The position numbers and the translations under genes were made by a program. Of a DNA stretch of 64,000 bases, positions 34,169 through 42,336 are shown in pieces. Source of the stretch: Clostridium sp. (GTDB lineage: Bacteria; Bacillota; Clostridia; Clostridiales; Clostridiaceae); contig NZ_JAKVOI010000001.1 in NCBI RefSeq assembly GCF_022482905.1, forward strand, positions 3,349,958 through 3,413,957. The letters run 5' to 3'. Below the pieces are notes generated by a model. The model searched no databases. It worked only from the letters and a program-made list of their open reading frames with translations, and was not told the DNA's origin. Every line of letters starts with the position of its first letter. Position 1 is the first letter of the stretch.

Positions 34169-35512
34169 TTATGTTAAAAAATTATCTTTTAATATATCTG
34201 CAAGTATTCTGCCATTTTGTATTGCGAGCATTATTTTACCAGATTTGCTTGTGTCCCCCAAAAGTATTCCACCTGCTAATTTGTCATCGTCAAAGAATAA
34301 TTTTAAATATTCTCCTTTAGATTGATCGGAATATGAAATATTTTTCAATTCTGGTGAAAATATTCCACAGGAAAATAGATTTGAATTCATTGAAGAAAAA
34401 ATAACCGATGATACAAATGAAGAAAAAATGGATTCCTCACCTGAAGAATTTGCACCGGCAATTTTGCCCATTTCAACAGCAGCAGGCCAGTTTCCATAAA
34501 CCTTACCGTTGTATTCACATATATCACCACATGCATAAATGTCTTTTAAAGAAGTTTCCATTTTATCATTTACCATTATACCCTTGTCTGTCTTTATACC
34601 TGCGCTTTCAGCAAGCTGTTTATTTGGACGTATGCCAACGGAAAATAGTACAATGTCTGCAGCTATTGATTTGCCGCTTTTTAATCTTACTCCGGAAACT
34701 TTTTCACTGCCGGTTATTTCTTCTACACTGTCTCCAAGTATTATCTCAACTCCAGATTTATCAATGGATTTTTTAAATATTACAGCGCCTTCATCATCAA
34801 GTTGTCTGGGTAATAGTCGGTTGGAAAATTCCACAACTGTTACAGAAAGTCCTGATTTTTTAATTTCCCAGGCAGCTTCAAGTCCCAGCAGTCCGCCGCC
34901 TACTATTACAGCACTTTTACTTTTATCTATATATGATCTTATGGTGTTGGCATCTTTTATAAATTTTAAAGTGAATACACCTTCTTTGTCGGTTCCGTTT
35001 ATAGGCGGGATAAAACTTACGCTCCCATTTGCAATAATTAATTTATCATAGCTGAGTTCTTCGTTATTTTGAAGCAGTATTTTTTTTGAGGTTGGAAATA
35101 TATTTTTTACTGAGGTGTTTAAAATAAGATCAATGTTATTATCAGCATACCATTTTTCATTTTTTACATAGAATTTGGCTTCCTCCATATCTGTAGAAAG
35201 ACATTTTGACAGTTCAGGCCTGTAATAGGTAATGCAGTTTTCTTCCGATACTATTTTTATATCGGCTTTTTCATTTCTGTTTCTTATGGATTCGGCAGCA
35301 TTTAATCCAGCAGCTCCATTTCCTATTATCACAAATTTATTTGAACTGGAATTTTTGAAGCCATCAGTAGTTTCTTTTACTTCTATAAATTGACTGGAAT
35401 CTGCCCCGCATACAGGACAGGTACTTGGAGGTTCAGGTCCTTCAAATATCACCCCGCAGATCAGACATTTCCACTTTTTTATTTCAGTTGATTCAAGTAT
35501 AGAACTATCCAT
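34169..35512 (-). CDS. Rubredoxin-fused NADH:rubredoxin oxidoreductase (FAD)
   Basis: 447 residues. An N-terminal rubredoxin-like domain (about 12-48; KWKCLICGVIF and STCPVCGAD) is joined to an FAD/NAD(P) disulfide-oxidoreductase-type module: FAD motif VIIGNGAAGLNAAESIR near residue 60, NADH motif AVIVGGGLLGLEAAWE near 205 and the FAD-contact DIYACGDICE near 325. NROR-type enzymes carry electrons from NADH to rubredoxin; fusion to its own rubredoxin is convenient for feeding reverse rubrerythrin. A PerR-like palindrome overlaps its promoter, matching that of the rubrerythrin gene. Confidence 0.9.
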   Translation of the reverse strand: MDSSILESTEIKKWKCLICGVIFEGPEPPSTCPVCGADSSQFIEVKETTDGFKNSSSNKFVIIGNGAAGLNAAESIRNRNEKADIKIVSEENCITYYRPELSKCLSTDMEEAKFYVKNEKWYADNNIDLILNTSVKNIFPTSKKILLQNNEELSYDKLIIANGSVSFIPPINGTDKEGVFTLKFIKDANTIRSYIDKSKSAVIVGGGLLGLEAAWEIKKSGLSVTVVEFSNRLLPRQLDDEGAVIFKKSIDKSGVEIILGDSVEEITGSEKVSGVRLKSGKSIAADIVLFSVGIRPNKQLAESAGIKTDKGIMVNDKMETSLKDIYACGDICEYNGKVYGNWPAAVEMGKIAGANSSGEESIFSSFVSSVIFSSMNSNLFSCGIFSPELKNISYSDQSKGEYLKLFFDDDKLAGGILLGDTSKSGKIMLAIQNGRILADILKDNFLT

Positions 35513-35532
35513 GCTAAACCCCCTATCATTAG

Positions 35533-35583
35533 ATAATAATTATTATTTAATACAATTATATTATATGACATATTGAAAATCAA
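35533..35583 (-). promoter_or_regulatory. Promoter with PerR-like palindrome before the NADH:rubredoxin oxidoreductase
   Basis: On the minus strand TTGATT (35583-35578), a 17-bp spacer, and TATAAT (35560-35555). The palindrome ATAATAATTATTAT at 35533-35546 lies just downstream of the -10, near the start point. Read in gene direction, this element and that before the rubrerythrin share AATAATAATTATTAT-N-TAAT. Confidence 0.7.
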
Positions 35584-35588
35584 TTCTA

Positions 35589-35617
35589 TTGACAAAAATT
35601 TATGGAATATATATACT
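35589..35617 (+). promoter_or_regulatory. Sigma-A promoter for the orphan PTS IIA gene
   Basis: Consensus TTGACA at 35589-35594, a 17-bp spacer and TATACT at 35612-35617. It is divergent from, and only six bases away from, the promoter of the NADH oxidoreductase. The predicted leader runs about 90 nt to the IIA start and includes a terminator-like hairpin. Confidence 0.75.
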
Positions 35618-35654
35618 TGAAATTAATAGTACAACTCTTTAAAGTGGCTTAGTT

Positions 35655-35687
35655 GACATAAGTATTTAACTTATGTCCTTTTATTTT
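35655..35687 (+). terminator. Terminator-like hairpin in the leader of the PTS IIA gene
   Basis: GACATAAGT and ACTTATGTC form a perfect 9-bp stem with a 5-nt ATTTA loop, followed by CTTTTATTTTC. It lies between a strong promoter and the gene, so it may be an attenuator rather than an end-of-gene terminator. I found no clear antiterminator RNA-binding motif overlapping it. Confidence 0.6.
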
Positions 35688-35714
35688 CAATATAATTTAG
35701 GAGTGAATTAGCCT

Positions 35715-36197
35715 ATGTTTAATTTTTCAGAAGACAGTCTTGTATTGGCTGCACCAGTTGACGGTAAAGCTGTGAATTTATCGGAGGTTGAAGATGAAGT
35801 GTTTTCACAGAGAATAGTTGGTGATGGAGTAGCCATTCAGCCTTCAGGAGAACTGATTGTTTCTCCGGCTTGCGGGAAAGTTGCTATTATATTTAAAACA
35901 AATCATGCTTTTGGTATAGAACTTGAAAATGGAATTGAAGTTTTAGTACATATAGGAATCAACACTGTAGAGTTGGATGGAAATGGATTTGAAAGATTGA
36001 TAGAGGAAGGGGCGGATGTTAAGCAGGGTGATGCGATTATAAAAATAGATAAAAAATACATAGAACATAGAGGATACTCTCTTATAACATCTGTAATAAT
36101 TACCAATACGGATAATGTAGATTATATAGATTATGTAAACCTGGGTTCAGATGTAAAAGCAGGAAAAGATACTATTATAAACTATAAAATGAAATGA
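35715..36197 (+). CDS. PTS glucose-type IIA (Crr-like) single-domain protein
   Basis: 160 residues with the glucose-type EIIA fold: APVDGKAVNLSEV, GDGVAIQPSGE, and two site histidines in FKTNHAFGIE and VLVHIGINTVELDG, the latter the phosphorylated one in the HIGxxTV motif. It is encoded alone with no IIB or IIC alongside, so it probably serves glucose-family permeases elsewhere or acts in carbon regulation. A palindromic T-rich terminator follows. Confidence 0.9.
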   Translation: MFNFSEDSLVLAAPVDGKAVNLSEVEDEVFSQRIVGDGVAIQPSGELIVSPACGKVAIIFKTNHAFGIELENGIEVLVHIGINTVELDGNGFERLIEEGADVKQGDAIIKIDKKYIEHRGYSLITSVIITNTDNVDYIDYVNLGSDVKAGKDTIINYKMK

Positions 36198-36454
36198 TGA
36201 AGTGTGAATAAGGAAACAAAAAAGCAGTTTACAATATAAAATAATTTCTGACAATGTTTGACAATAAAAAAATCAATATTGATTTTTTATTATCTAGTGT
36301 ATTGTTTTTTATGGAATTAGCTAATTTATGTTGTCATATAAAAGGGATAATTTATGATTCCAATTATCAGAAAGTGACAGGATTTTTTTATAATATGTGC
36401 TAACATTATCTTTATAAAAAAAATATATTAATTGTTTTATAGGGGGAGTAGCAC
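36198..36454 (+). terminator. Intergenic region with terminator palindrome at 36267-36288
   Basis: A 22-bp perfect palindrome (A6-TCAATATTGA-T6) at 36267-36288 can end the PTS IIA transcript. The rest, to the start of the next gene, is AT-rich with no clear gene or recognised element; a TATAAT-like box lies near 36390. Confidence 0.65.
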
Positions 36455-36811
36455 ATGATAATAGAGAATTTACTGAGAACAGAGGGAGAAGATTTAGAAG
36501 GTTCCATGAAAAGGGTTTACTCTTATAGACTTATTAAGAATCAGATGGATATTATCTGTGATTGGAATACTGTTCCATTGCAATCCTATGGCATTGAGAT
36601 AGAAAGACAGGATATATTGAATGATCACTTAATAGATGTATGCAGGGATTGTGTGAAAAATATAAGTCCGAACAGGTATAAAGTACATAACCTGCTCAAA
36701 TTATTGTATGATAGTCAGGTATCACCTATTTATCTGGTTGATGTAATTGGTGATTATGTGGATGAATATATTTTAGACTTTGACAAGCAGCTTAAATCAA
36801 TGGCATATTAG
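36455..36811 (+). CDS. Small clostridial protein of unknown function (DUF6514-like)
   Basis: 118 residues, soluble, no signal peptide or membrane segment. A conserved-looking N-terminal section (YSYRLIKNQ to YGIEIERQD) is followed by CRDCVKNISPNRYKVHNLLKLLYDSQVSPIYLVDVIGDYVDEY. The pattern resembles the clostridial DUF6514 family, from memory rather than a search. Monocistronic, with GGGGGAG upstream and a perfect terminator downstream. No function is proposed. Confidence 0.65.
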   Translation: MIIENLLRTEGEDLEGSMKRVYSYRLIKNQMDIICDWNTVPLQSYGIEIERQDILNDHLIDVCRDCVKNISPNRYKVHNLLKLLYDSQVSPIYLVDVIGDYVDEYILDFDKQLKSMAY

Positions 36812-36820
36812 AGGTTTGGT

Positions 36821-36852
36821 GGAATAAATATTGTTAATATTTATTCCGCTTT
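36821..36852 (+). terminator. Intrinsic terminator after the DUF6514-like gene
   Basis: GGAATAAATATT and AATATTTATTCC pair over 12 bp with a 3-nt loop, followed by GCTTTTC. Confidence 0.88.
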
Positions 36853-36919
36853 TCATTTAAAAATACATATTTTGCATTATTATATATATTGAAGTTTAAA
36901 TTGATATGGAGGTGTTGTA

Positions 36920-37333
36920 TTGATTATAGGTATCGGAACGGATATAGTTAAAATAGATAGAATAAAAAGTGCAGTGTTCAGGCATCCCAATTTTATTAAT
37001 AGATTTTTTGACGAGCAGGAAATTGAGTATTTTAACAGCAGAAATTTAGCACCGGAATCTATAGCAGGCAGGTTTGCAGCGAAAGAGGCTGTTTCAAAGG
37101 CACTTGGAACTGGTTTCAATGGATTTGGGTTTAAAGATATATCAATAGCCAGGAATACTTCGGGAAAACCTATAGTAATTTTAAGAGGTGAGGCAAAGTT
37201 CCTGGCGGAGAAATATGGTAATTATAAAATACATTTGAGTATATCGCATGAATTTGACAATGCTGTGGCATTTGCAGTAATGGAGGTTGATAAGATTGAA
37301 AATTGCCAGTGTGGAGATAATGAGAAATATTGA
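36920..37333 (+). CDS. acpS: Holo-[acyl-carrier-protein] synthase
   Basis: 137 residues starting at TTG 36920 behind GGAGGTG. AcpS motifs: GIGTDIVKIDRI at the N-terminus (metal aspartate), and ESIAGRFAAKEAVSKALGTG with the catalytic-site glutamate and lysine; LSISHEFDNAVAFAV completes the fold. It transfers phosphopantetheine from CoA to acyl carrier protein in fatty acid synthesis. Its 3' end overlaps the start of nnr by 38 bases. Confidence 0.95.
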   Translation: MIIGIGTDIVKIDRIKSAVFRHPNFINRFFDEQEIEYFNSRNLAPESIAGRFAAKEAVSKALGTGFNGFGFKDISIARNTSGKPIVILRGEAKFLAEKYGNYKIHLSISHEFDNAVAFAVMEVDKIENCQCGDNEKY

Positions 37334-38804
37334 TAGTTATTGTATAGACGAACTAAAAATACCAGGTATAATACTTATGGAAAATGCTGCTTTAAAAGTA
37401 ATAAAAAATATTGATATGAAAAATTTCAATTCTTTTTGTGTATTCTGTACCAAAGGAAACAATGGTGGTGATGGATTTGCCGTTGCAAGACATTTGTATA
37501 ATTCAGGAAAATCAATAAATGTATTTCTGATTGGAAATGAAAATAATATGAGTCATGATTGCAAGGTAAATTATGACATATTGAAAAAACTGGGTATAAA
37601 GATAAACAAAATAAATGATTATACACAAATCGAGTCTTTAGAGCGATATATAAAATTCAGTGATATGATTATCGATGCTGTTTTCGGTACAGGACTTTCC
37701 AGGGATGTTGAAGGTATATATGCAGAAGTTATAAAATCCATAAATGATAACAGCAAATATACACTTTCCATAGATATACCATCAGGATTGAATGGAAATA
37801 CAGGAAGTGTTTTAAAAAATTGTATCAGAGCTGATAAAACAGTTTCTTTCCAGATGTACAAAAGTGGATTTTTCAAGTATGGGGCAGATAAATTTATCGG
37901 AGAACTGATAGTTGAAGATATAGGTATTCCCGATTCTGCAATTGAGAAGTTTGATATTGGAGAGTTTATAGTGGATAACTGCTATATAAGAGGTGTACTT
38001 AAAAAAAGAAATAAATATTCTCATAAAGGAGATTTTGGAAGAGTACTTGTTGTTGCAGGATCAGATGGTTTTTCAGGTGCAGCTTATATAAGTACCCAAT
38101 CTGCAGTAAAAAGTGGTGCAGGACTTGTAACTCTGGCCTGCAGAGAAAACATACAGAAAATCATGAGCCAAAAACTTACTGAGGCAATGACCTTCAAGCT
38201 GGAAGAGGAAAAAAAATTGGAGAATTTTATTGAAAGGTCTGCTTCTATAGGGATAGGGCCAGGTATGGGAAATAATAAAGTTACTCTGGATATTTTAAAA
38301 AAAGTTGTAAATAAGGCAAGTAATACTGTAGTGATTGATGCAGATGGTATCAATGTATTGAGAGATAACCTGGATATCTTGAAAAATAGAAACTGCAATA
38401 TAATAATGACGCCCCATCCAGGAGAAATGTCCAGGATTACCGGCTTGGATATAGATTATATAGAGGACAACAGGATTGAAGTTGCAAAGAAATTTGCCAG
38501 AGATTATAATGTAATTCTCGTATTGAAAGGATACAATACTGTTATTACAGATGGATATACTACAGCTTTAAATTCCACAGGAAACAGTTCAATGGCTTCT
38601 GGGGGTATGGGAGATTGTCTGACGGGAATTATTGCATCATTTGCAGCACAAAAATATAAGGCTTTTGAAGCTGCTTGTATTTCTGTATATATCCATGGGA
38701 TCTGTGGAGACAGGCTCTCGAAGAATATGTTTTGTGTAAGTGCTTCTGATATAATAAATGAAATTCCATATGCCATAAAAGATATATTATGTAATACAAA
38801 TTAA
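37296..38804 (+). CDS. nnr: Bifunctional NAD(P)H-hydrate epimerase / ADP-dependent dehydratase
   Basis: 502 residues from TTG 37296, nine bases after GGAGG; an earlier in-frame TTG abuts that site. N-terminal YjeF epimerase half (KGNNGGDGFAVARHLY, DAVFGTGLSRDV, SIDIPSGLNGNTG) and C-terminal carbohydrate-kinase-fold dehydratase half (VLVVAGSDGFSGAAYI, SIGIGPGMGNNK, MTPHPGEMSRITG, ASGGMGDCLTGIIAS). Together they repair damaged NAD(P)H hydrates. Usual clostridial neighbour of acpS, with overlapping reading frames. Confidence 0.94.
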   Translation: MKIASVEIMRNIDSYCIDELKIPGIILMENAALKVIKNIDMKNFNSFCVFCTKGNNGGDGFAVARHLYNSGKSINVFLIGNENNMSHDCKVNYDILKKLGIKINKINDYTQIESLERYIKFSDMIIDAVFGTGLSRDVEGIYAEVIKSINDNSKYTLSIDIPSGLNGNTGSVLKNCIRADKTVSFQMYKSGFFKYGADKFIGELIVEDIGIPDSAIEKFDIGEFIVDNCYIRGVLKKRNKYSHKGDFGRVLVVAGSDGFSGAAYISTQSAVKSGAGLVTLACRENIQKIMSQKLTEAMTFKLEEEKKLENFIERSASIGIGPGMGNNKVTLDILKKVVNKASNTVVIDADGINVLRDNLDILKNRNCNIIMTPHPGEMSRITGLDIDYIEDNRIEVAKKFARDYNVILVLKGYNTVITDGYTTALNSTGNSSMASGGMGDCLTGIIASFAAQKYKAFEAACISVYIHGICGDRLSKNMFCVSASDIINEIPYAIKDILCNTN

Positions 38805-38853
38805 TGTAATGGAATAGTATTAGTAGTGAAATACATGAATTTGGAGGAATATA

Positions 38854-39477
38854 ATGTGTAAAAAGCTGCTGATTATTTTCATTATGTGTTTTGCTGCAAT
38901 ATGTGTTCTTGCATCCTGTAATAAAAGAATGAAGAATACGGAGGATGTAATAAATTACCTTAAAGATTTGGACAGCTACAGCTGCAATGTAAAAATCCAG
39001 ATAAAAAATGATAAACAGAATATAGAATATAATGGAACACAGTTTTATAGCAGGGAATATGGCAATAGATTCGAGATCGGAAAAGACAGAATAATGATAT
39101 ATAAGAAAAATAAAATATTTGTGCAGGATTTGAAAAACGGAAGTGTGTATAATACTGAGGATGACTTTGACAGCTTGTTTAAATTGTGCTTTATAGATGA
39201 ATATGTATATTTGATTTATACGAATGAAAAAGTTGATAATTCATTCAAAAAAATATATAATGAGGAATATCAAGTTATAAGTTTGGATATTCCCGGCAAT
39301 AATAAGAATATATGCAAAGCTCGACTATATATGAATTCAGAAACTGGTTCTCCAGGGTATCTGATAATCTATGATTCTCTTGGAGATGAAAAGGTAAAAG
39401 TCGAGTACAGCAATTTTAAACAAAATGTAAAACTTGAAAAAAAATTATTTGATATAGGCGGTGTAGATAAGCAGTAA
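38854..39477 (+). CDS. Lipoprotein, GerS-like
   Basis: 207 residues. Lipoprotein signal peptide with lipobox CVLASC (cysteine near residue 22). The rest is charged and looks like a single LolA-type beta fold (DLDSYSCNVKIQIKNDKQNIEYNG, IYDSLGDEKVKVEYSNFKQN). GerS of Clostridioides difficile, a germination lipoprotein, has this type of layout and lies beside an alanine racemase gene. In this window the racemase is absent. Assignment is by layout and neighbourhood, not by close similarity that I can measure. Confidence 0.6.
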   Translation: MCKKLLIIFIMCFAAICVLASCNKRMKNTEDVINYLKDLDSYSCNVKIQIKNDKQNIEYNGTQFYSREYGNRFEIGKDRIMIYKKNKIFVQDLKNGSVYNTEDDFDSLFKLCFIDEYVYLIYTNEKVDNSFKKIYNEEYQVISLDIPGNNKNICKARLYMNSETGSPGYLIIYDSLGDEKVKVEYSNFKQNVKLEKKLFDIGGVDKQ

Positions 39478-39845
39478 GACGCATTTTGTGAAATAATTTC
39501 TAATTACAGGGGATAAAGGTTATTATTGATATTTATCCATCAAGCTAGATGGACAAGAGCAGTTCATTGCAGGTAAAGCCCATAGCAATTTTTTAAAATA
39601 TTTAAAAATTAATATTTTCCTAATACATAAGATTTTAATAATATTGTAGAAATACATACTTTTATTTTAAATTTCCATAAATTGAGGTTATGTATAAACA
39701 ATGGATGTTTGTAAAAGATATCATGTCAAAAAATAGTAGAAAAATGAATGAATATGAAATTTTTTTGACATATGTGCCTAATATGACTATAATTATTTTA
39801 TGTTATTATCTTTTGCTTACGTCAATAGGAGGTATTAATTTTTAA
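39478..39845 (+). other. 368-bp intergenic gap with foldable sequence, upstream of the toxin-antitoxin pair
   Basis: No gene is visible on either strand. GGATAAA (39511-39517) pairs with TTTATCC (39532-39538); TCCATC (39536-39541) pairs with GATGGA (39548-39553), sharing bases with the first hairpin. ATTGC/GCAAT arms (about 39565-39588) are followed by TTTTTT, so a weak terminator after the lipoprotein gene is possible. The rest is AT-rich. Several related genomes carry alr at this place. Confidence 0.4.
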
Positions 39846-40166
39846 ATGTCAAATTCGAAAAGGTTAGTAGTGAGTCTTTCAGGAACGCTGTATGATGAAT
39901 TTAATAGGGCACTTAAAGAAGATTGCAAAAAAAGAAGTGAATTTATTAAGGAAGCTATCATATTATATATTAAGGAGAAAAAAAGGTTAAATAATATATC
40001 AGCAATGGAAAGAGGATATAGGGAAATGGCACAACTTAATCTTGAGTTTGCGGAAATGGGCTTTGCATGTGACATAAAGGAATTTAAAGAATATGAAGCG
40101 AAGCTTTCGGAGAGTGATTTGCCAAATGACAACGGTAGTGAAAAGAGGAGATATATTTTATGCTGA
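39846..40166 (+). CDS. ndoAI: EndoAI/MazE-type antitoxin (ribbon-helix-helix)
   Basis: 106 residues. N-terminal ribbon-helix-helix DNA-binding segment ([35 protein letters not shown]), then a longer helix and C-terminal tail that would bind the toxin ([14 protein letters not shown]). It neutralises the MazF-type endoribonuclease encoded next and represses the pair's promoter. Starts behind AGGAGGT. The last 41 bases overlap the toxin gene in another frame. Confidence 0.88.
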   Translation: MSNSKRLVVSLSGTLYDEFNRALKEDCKKRSEFIKEAIILYIKEKKRLNNISAMERGYREMAQLNLEFAEMGFACDIKEFKEYEAKLSESDLPNDNGSEKRRYILC

Positions 40167-40476
40167 TCTAAGCCCCGTTGTGGGTTCTGAACAGGGAGGA
40201 ATCAGACCTGTTATCATTATCCAAAATGATGTTGGTAACAAATATAGTCCTACTGTTATAGTTTCAGCTATTACTTCTCAGATAAATAAGGCGAAACTTC
40301 CGACTCATGTAGAAATTTCATCAGAGGCCTATGGACTTAACAAGGATTCGGTAGTATTGCTTGAACAGATAAGAACTCTAGATAAAAGAAGATTGAAGGA
40401 AAAAATTGGCCATATGACGGATATAGATATGAAAAAAGTAGATAATGCTCTTTTGGTAAGTATAGGTATTCAATAG
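40126..40476 (+). CDS. ndoA: EndoA/MazF-type mRNA interferase
   Basis: 116 residues from ATG 40126, the length of Bacillus EndoA. Motifs: [60 protein letters not shown] and [21 protein letters not shown]. It cuts specific mRNA sequences under stress when antitoxin is lost. A longer start at 40093 would fuse 11 unrelated codons from the antitoxin region. Followed by a strong terminator. Confidence 0.95.
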   Translation: MTTVVKRGDIFYADLSPVVGSEQGGIRPVIIIQNDVGNKYSPTVIVSAITSQINKAKLPTHVEISSEAYGLNKDSVVLLEQIRTLDKRRLKEKIGHMTDIDMKKVDNALLVSIGIQ

Positions 40477-40493
40477 GCTGTTCAATATTATTG

Positions 40494-40523
40494 ATAAGGG
40501 TAGGTTAAACCCTTATTTTTTTT
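40494..40523 (+). terminator. Intrinsic terminator after ndoA
   Basis: ATAAGGGT and ACCCTTAT form an 8-bp stem with a 7-nt loop, followed by eight T residues. Confidence 0.92.
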
Positions 40524-40569
40524 ATTCATAATAAATTAATAGTTTAATTTTCAATTATTTATCGGGGTA

Positions 40570-40578
40570 TGTTATAAT
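40570..40578 (+). promoter_or_regulatory. Extended -10 promoter of ftsE
   Basis: TGTTATAAT, a perfect extended -10 box, lies about 46 bp before the ftsE start. The -35 position has only a weak TTCAAT (17-bp spacer), which is typical where the extended -10 is used. Confidence 0.6.
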
Positions 40579-40623
40579 GAACAATGTAATGCAAGAAAAC
40601 ATTAATTTAGGGAGAGGTACACA

Positions 40624-41310
40624 ATGATAGAATTTAGAAACGTGAGTAAGGTTTATAACAACAACATATTTGCGTTATCCAATATAAATATCAAGATTGA
40701 AAAAGGAGAATTTGTATTTCTGGTAGGGCCAAGCGGAGCAGGGAAAAGTACATTTGTGAAGATGATGCTGAAGGAAGTTGAACCTACAAATGGGAGTATA
40801 TTGATAAATGAAAATGATATAACGAGTCTGCCTAGAAAAAAAATCCCTATGTATAGAAGAAAAATAGGAGTAGTTTTTCAGGATTTCAGGTTGATACCTA
40901 CATTAAATGTATATGAGAATGTGGCATTTGCCATGAGAGTTATTGAAGCTCCACCAAAAGAAATAAGAAAAAAAGTGCCTGTTGTACTTTCACTAGTAGG
41001 ACTGGCTAAAAAATATAAATCTTTTCCCCATCAATTATCGGGAGGAGAGCAGCAGAGAATATCACTTGCAAGGGCAATTGTAAATAACCCATCCATTTTA
41101 ATAGCAGATGAACCTACAGGAAATTTAGACCCTGATACTGCTATGGACATAGTGGATACAATAAGTGATATAAATCGTGCGGGAACTACAGTGCTCATGG
41201 CAACTCATGCAAAGGATATAGTAGATAATATGAGAAAAAGAGTCATAGCATTGGAAAAGGGAGTAATAGTAAGAGATGAACAGAGGGGTGCATATGGCTA
41301 TGAGGATTAG
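40624..41310 (+). CDS. ftsE: Cell division ATP-binding protein FtsE
   Basis: 228 residues, ABC ATPase. Walker A VGPSGAGKST near residue 36, Q-loop GVVFQDFRLIPTLNVYENV, signature LSGGEQQRISLARAI, Walker B SILIADEPTGNLDPDT and H-loop MATHAKDIV. With FtsX it forms the complex that activates peptidoglycan hydrolases during division or elongation. Its 3' end overlaps ftsX by 17 bp. Confidence 0.96.
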   Translation: MIEFRNVSKVYNNNIFALSNINIKIEKGEFVFLVGPSGAGKSTFVKMMLKEVEPTNGSILINENDITSLPRKKIPMYRRKIGVVFQDFRLIPTLNVYENVAFAMRVIEAPPKEIRKKVPVVLSLVGLAKKYKSFPHQLSGGEQQRISLARAIVNNPSILIADEPTGNLDPDTAMDIVDTISDINRAGTTVLMATHAKDIVDNMRKRVIALEKGVIVRDEQRGAYGYED

Positions 41311-42190
41311 TACCATAAGATTTTTCATAGAAAATTCTTTTAAAAGTTTAAAGAGAAATAAAACAATAAGTATTGCGTCGGCAGCGACGGTTGCAGCAAC
41401 TCTTTTCATACTTGGCATATCACTTCTCGCCATGTTGAATATACAGCAGGGTATATTGGAAGTGCAGTCAAAGGTTGAAGTGAAAATTTATTTGAAGGAC
41501 AATATAACTTCAGGACAGAAATCGGATATAGAAAATAAAATAAAGTCTGTAGATGGAGTCGTATCCGTGGATTATGAGACTAAAAAGGAAGCGGTAGACA
41601 AGTTCAGATCCCAATTGGGTGATCAAAATAAATCTCTCGTAAACGGGCTTGAAAAAGACAATCCACTTCCTAATTCTTACATAATCAAGGTCAGAACCCC
41701 GGAGACCGTTTCAGAAGTAGTTAATAATATAAAGGGTATGCAGGGCATTGAAAGCATTCAGGATGGAAGAGGCATAGTAGATAAAATTATAAAGATAACC
41801 AGAACTATAAGGTGGATAGGAACAATCATATTGGTCATATTGGTGGGAGTTTCATTGTTCCTGATTGGAAATACCATAAAGCTTACGGTATATTCAAGGA
41901 GAAGAGAAATTGGAATAATGAAATATATAGGAGCCACAGACTGGTTTATAAGGTGGCCTTTCATAATTGAGGGTATGATAATAGGGCTGGCAGGTGCAAT
42001 TTTTTCAGATATAATATTGTACTATTTATACAAGGTTATATATATGAAGGTATCTTCTTCATTTTTGCTGATGCAGCTTGTAAGTCCGCAGTATGTTTAT
42101 ACCAGCATACTTGGCATATTCATTATTGCCGGTATTTTGATAGGTGCATTAGGCAGTATACTCTCCATAAGAAAGTTCCTCATTGTTTAA
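41294..42190 (+). CDS. ftsX: Cell division membrane protein FtsX
   Basis: 298 residues from ATG 41294, with AGAGGGGT upstream; the frame begins earlier but inside ftsE. N-terminal helix after SLKRNKTISIASAATV, an extracytoplasmic domain (about residues 50-165) and three C-terminal helices, the usual FtsX topology. Partner of FtsE. A perfect terminator follows. In the Bacillus gene order, ftsEX is followed by an S41 protease and minJ, the same as here. Confidence 0.95.
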   Translation: MAMRISTIRFFIENSFKSLKRNKTISIASAATVAATLFILGISLLAMLNIQQGILEVQSKVEVKIYLKDNITSGQKSDIENKIKSVDGVVSVDYETKKEAVDKFRSQLGDQNKSLVNGLEKDNPLPNSYIIKVRTPETVSEVVNNIKGMQGIESIQDGRGIVDKIIKITRTIRWIGTIILVILVGVSLFLIGNTIKLTVYSRRREIGIMKYIGATDWFIRWPFIIEGMIIGLAGAIFSDIILYYLYKVIYMKVSSSFLLMQLVSPQYVYTSILGIFIIAGILIGALGSILSIRKFLIV

Positions 42191-42209
42191 TTTGTGATTT
42201 TGGTGTAAG

Positions 42210-42238
42210 GCATGCAGTGTATTCTGCATGCTGCTTTT
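42210..42238 (+). terminator. Intrinsic terminator after ftsX
   Basis: GCATGCAG and CTGCATGC pair perfectly with a 6-nt TGTATT loop, followed by TGCTTTTTATAG. Confidence 0.9.
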
Positions 42239-42336
42239 TATAGTTTTTGCATAATTGAATTTTTTAGTGTTATAATTATTGAATACATACATAAAAGTAA
42301 TTATATAGAGCGTTATTTGAAAGAGGTGGAATAGTT

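Noticed and set aside
34539-35051. 170-residue plus-strand frame opposite the NADH:rubredoxin oxidoreductase
   Set aside because: Antisense shadow of a well-supported coding region; serine/leucine-rich composition and no ribosome binding site.
39511-39600. c-di-GMP or other known riboswitch in the gap before the toxin-antitoxin pair
   Set aside because: The hairpins do not reproduce any riboswitch consensus I can recall; only stem-forming sequence is seen.
40093-40125. Longer N-terminus of the MazF-type toxin
   Set aside because: The extra 11 codons overlap the antitoxin and are not part of the family; ATG 40126 gives the standard 116 residues.
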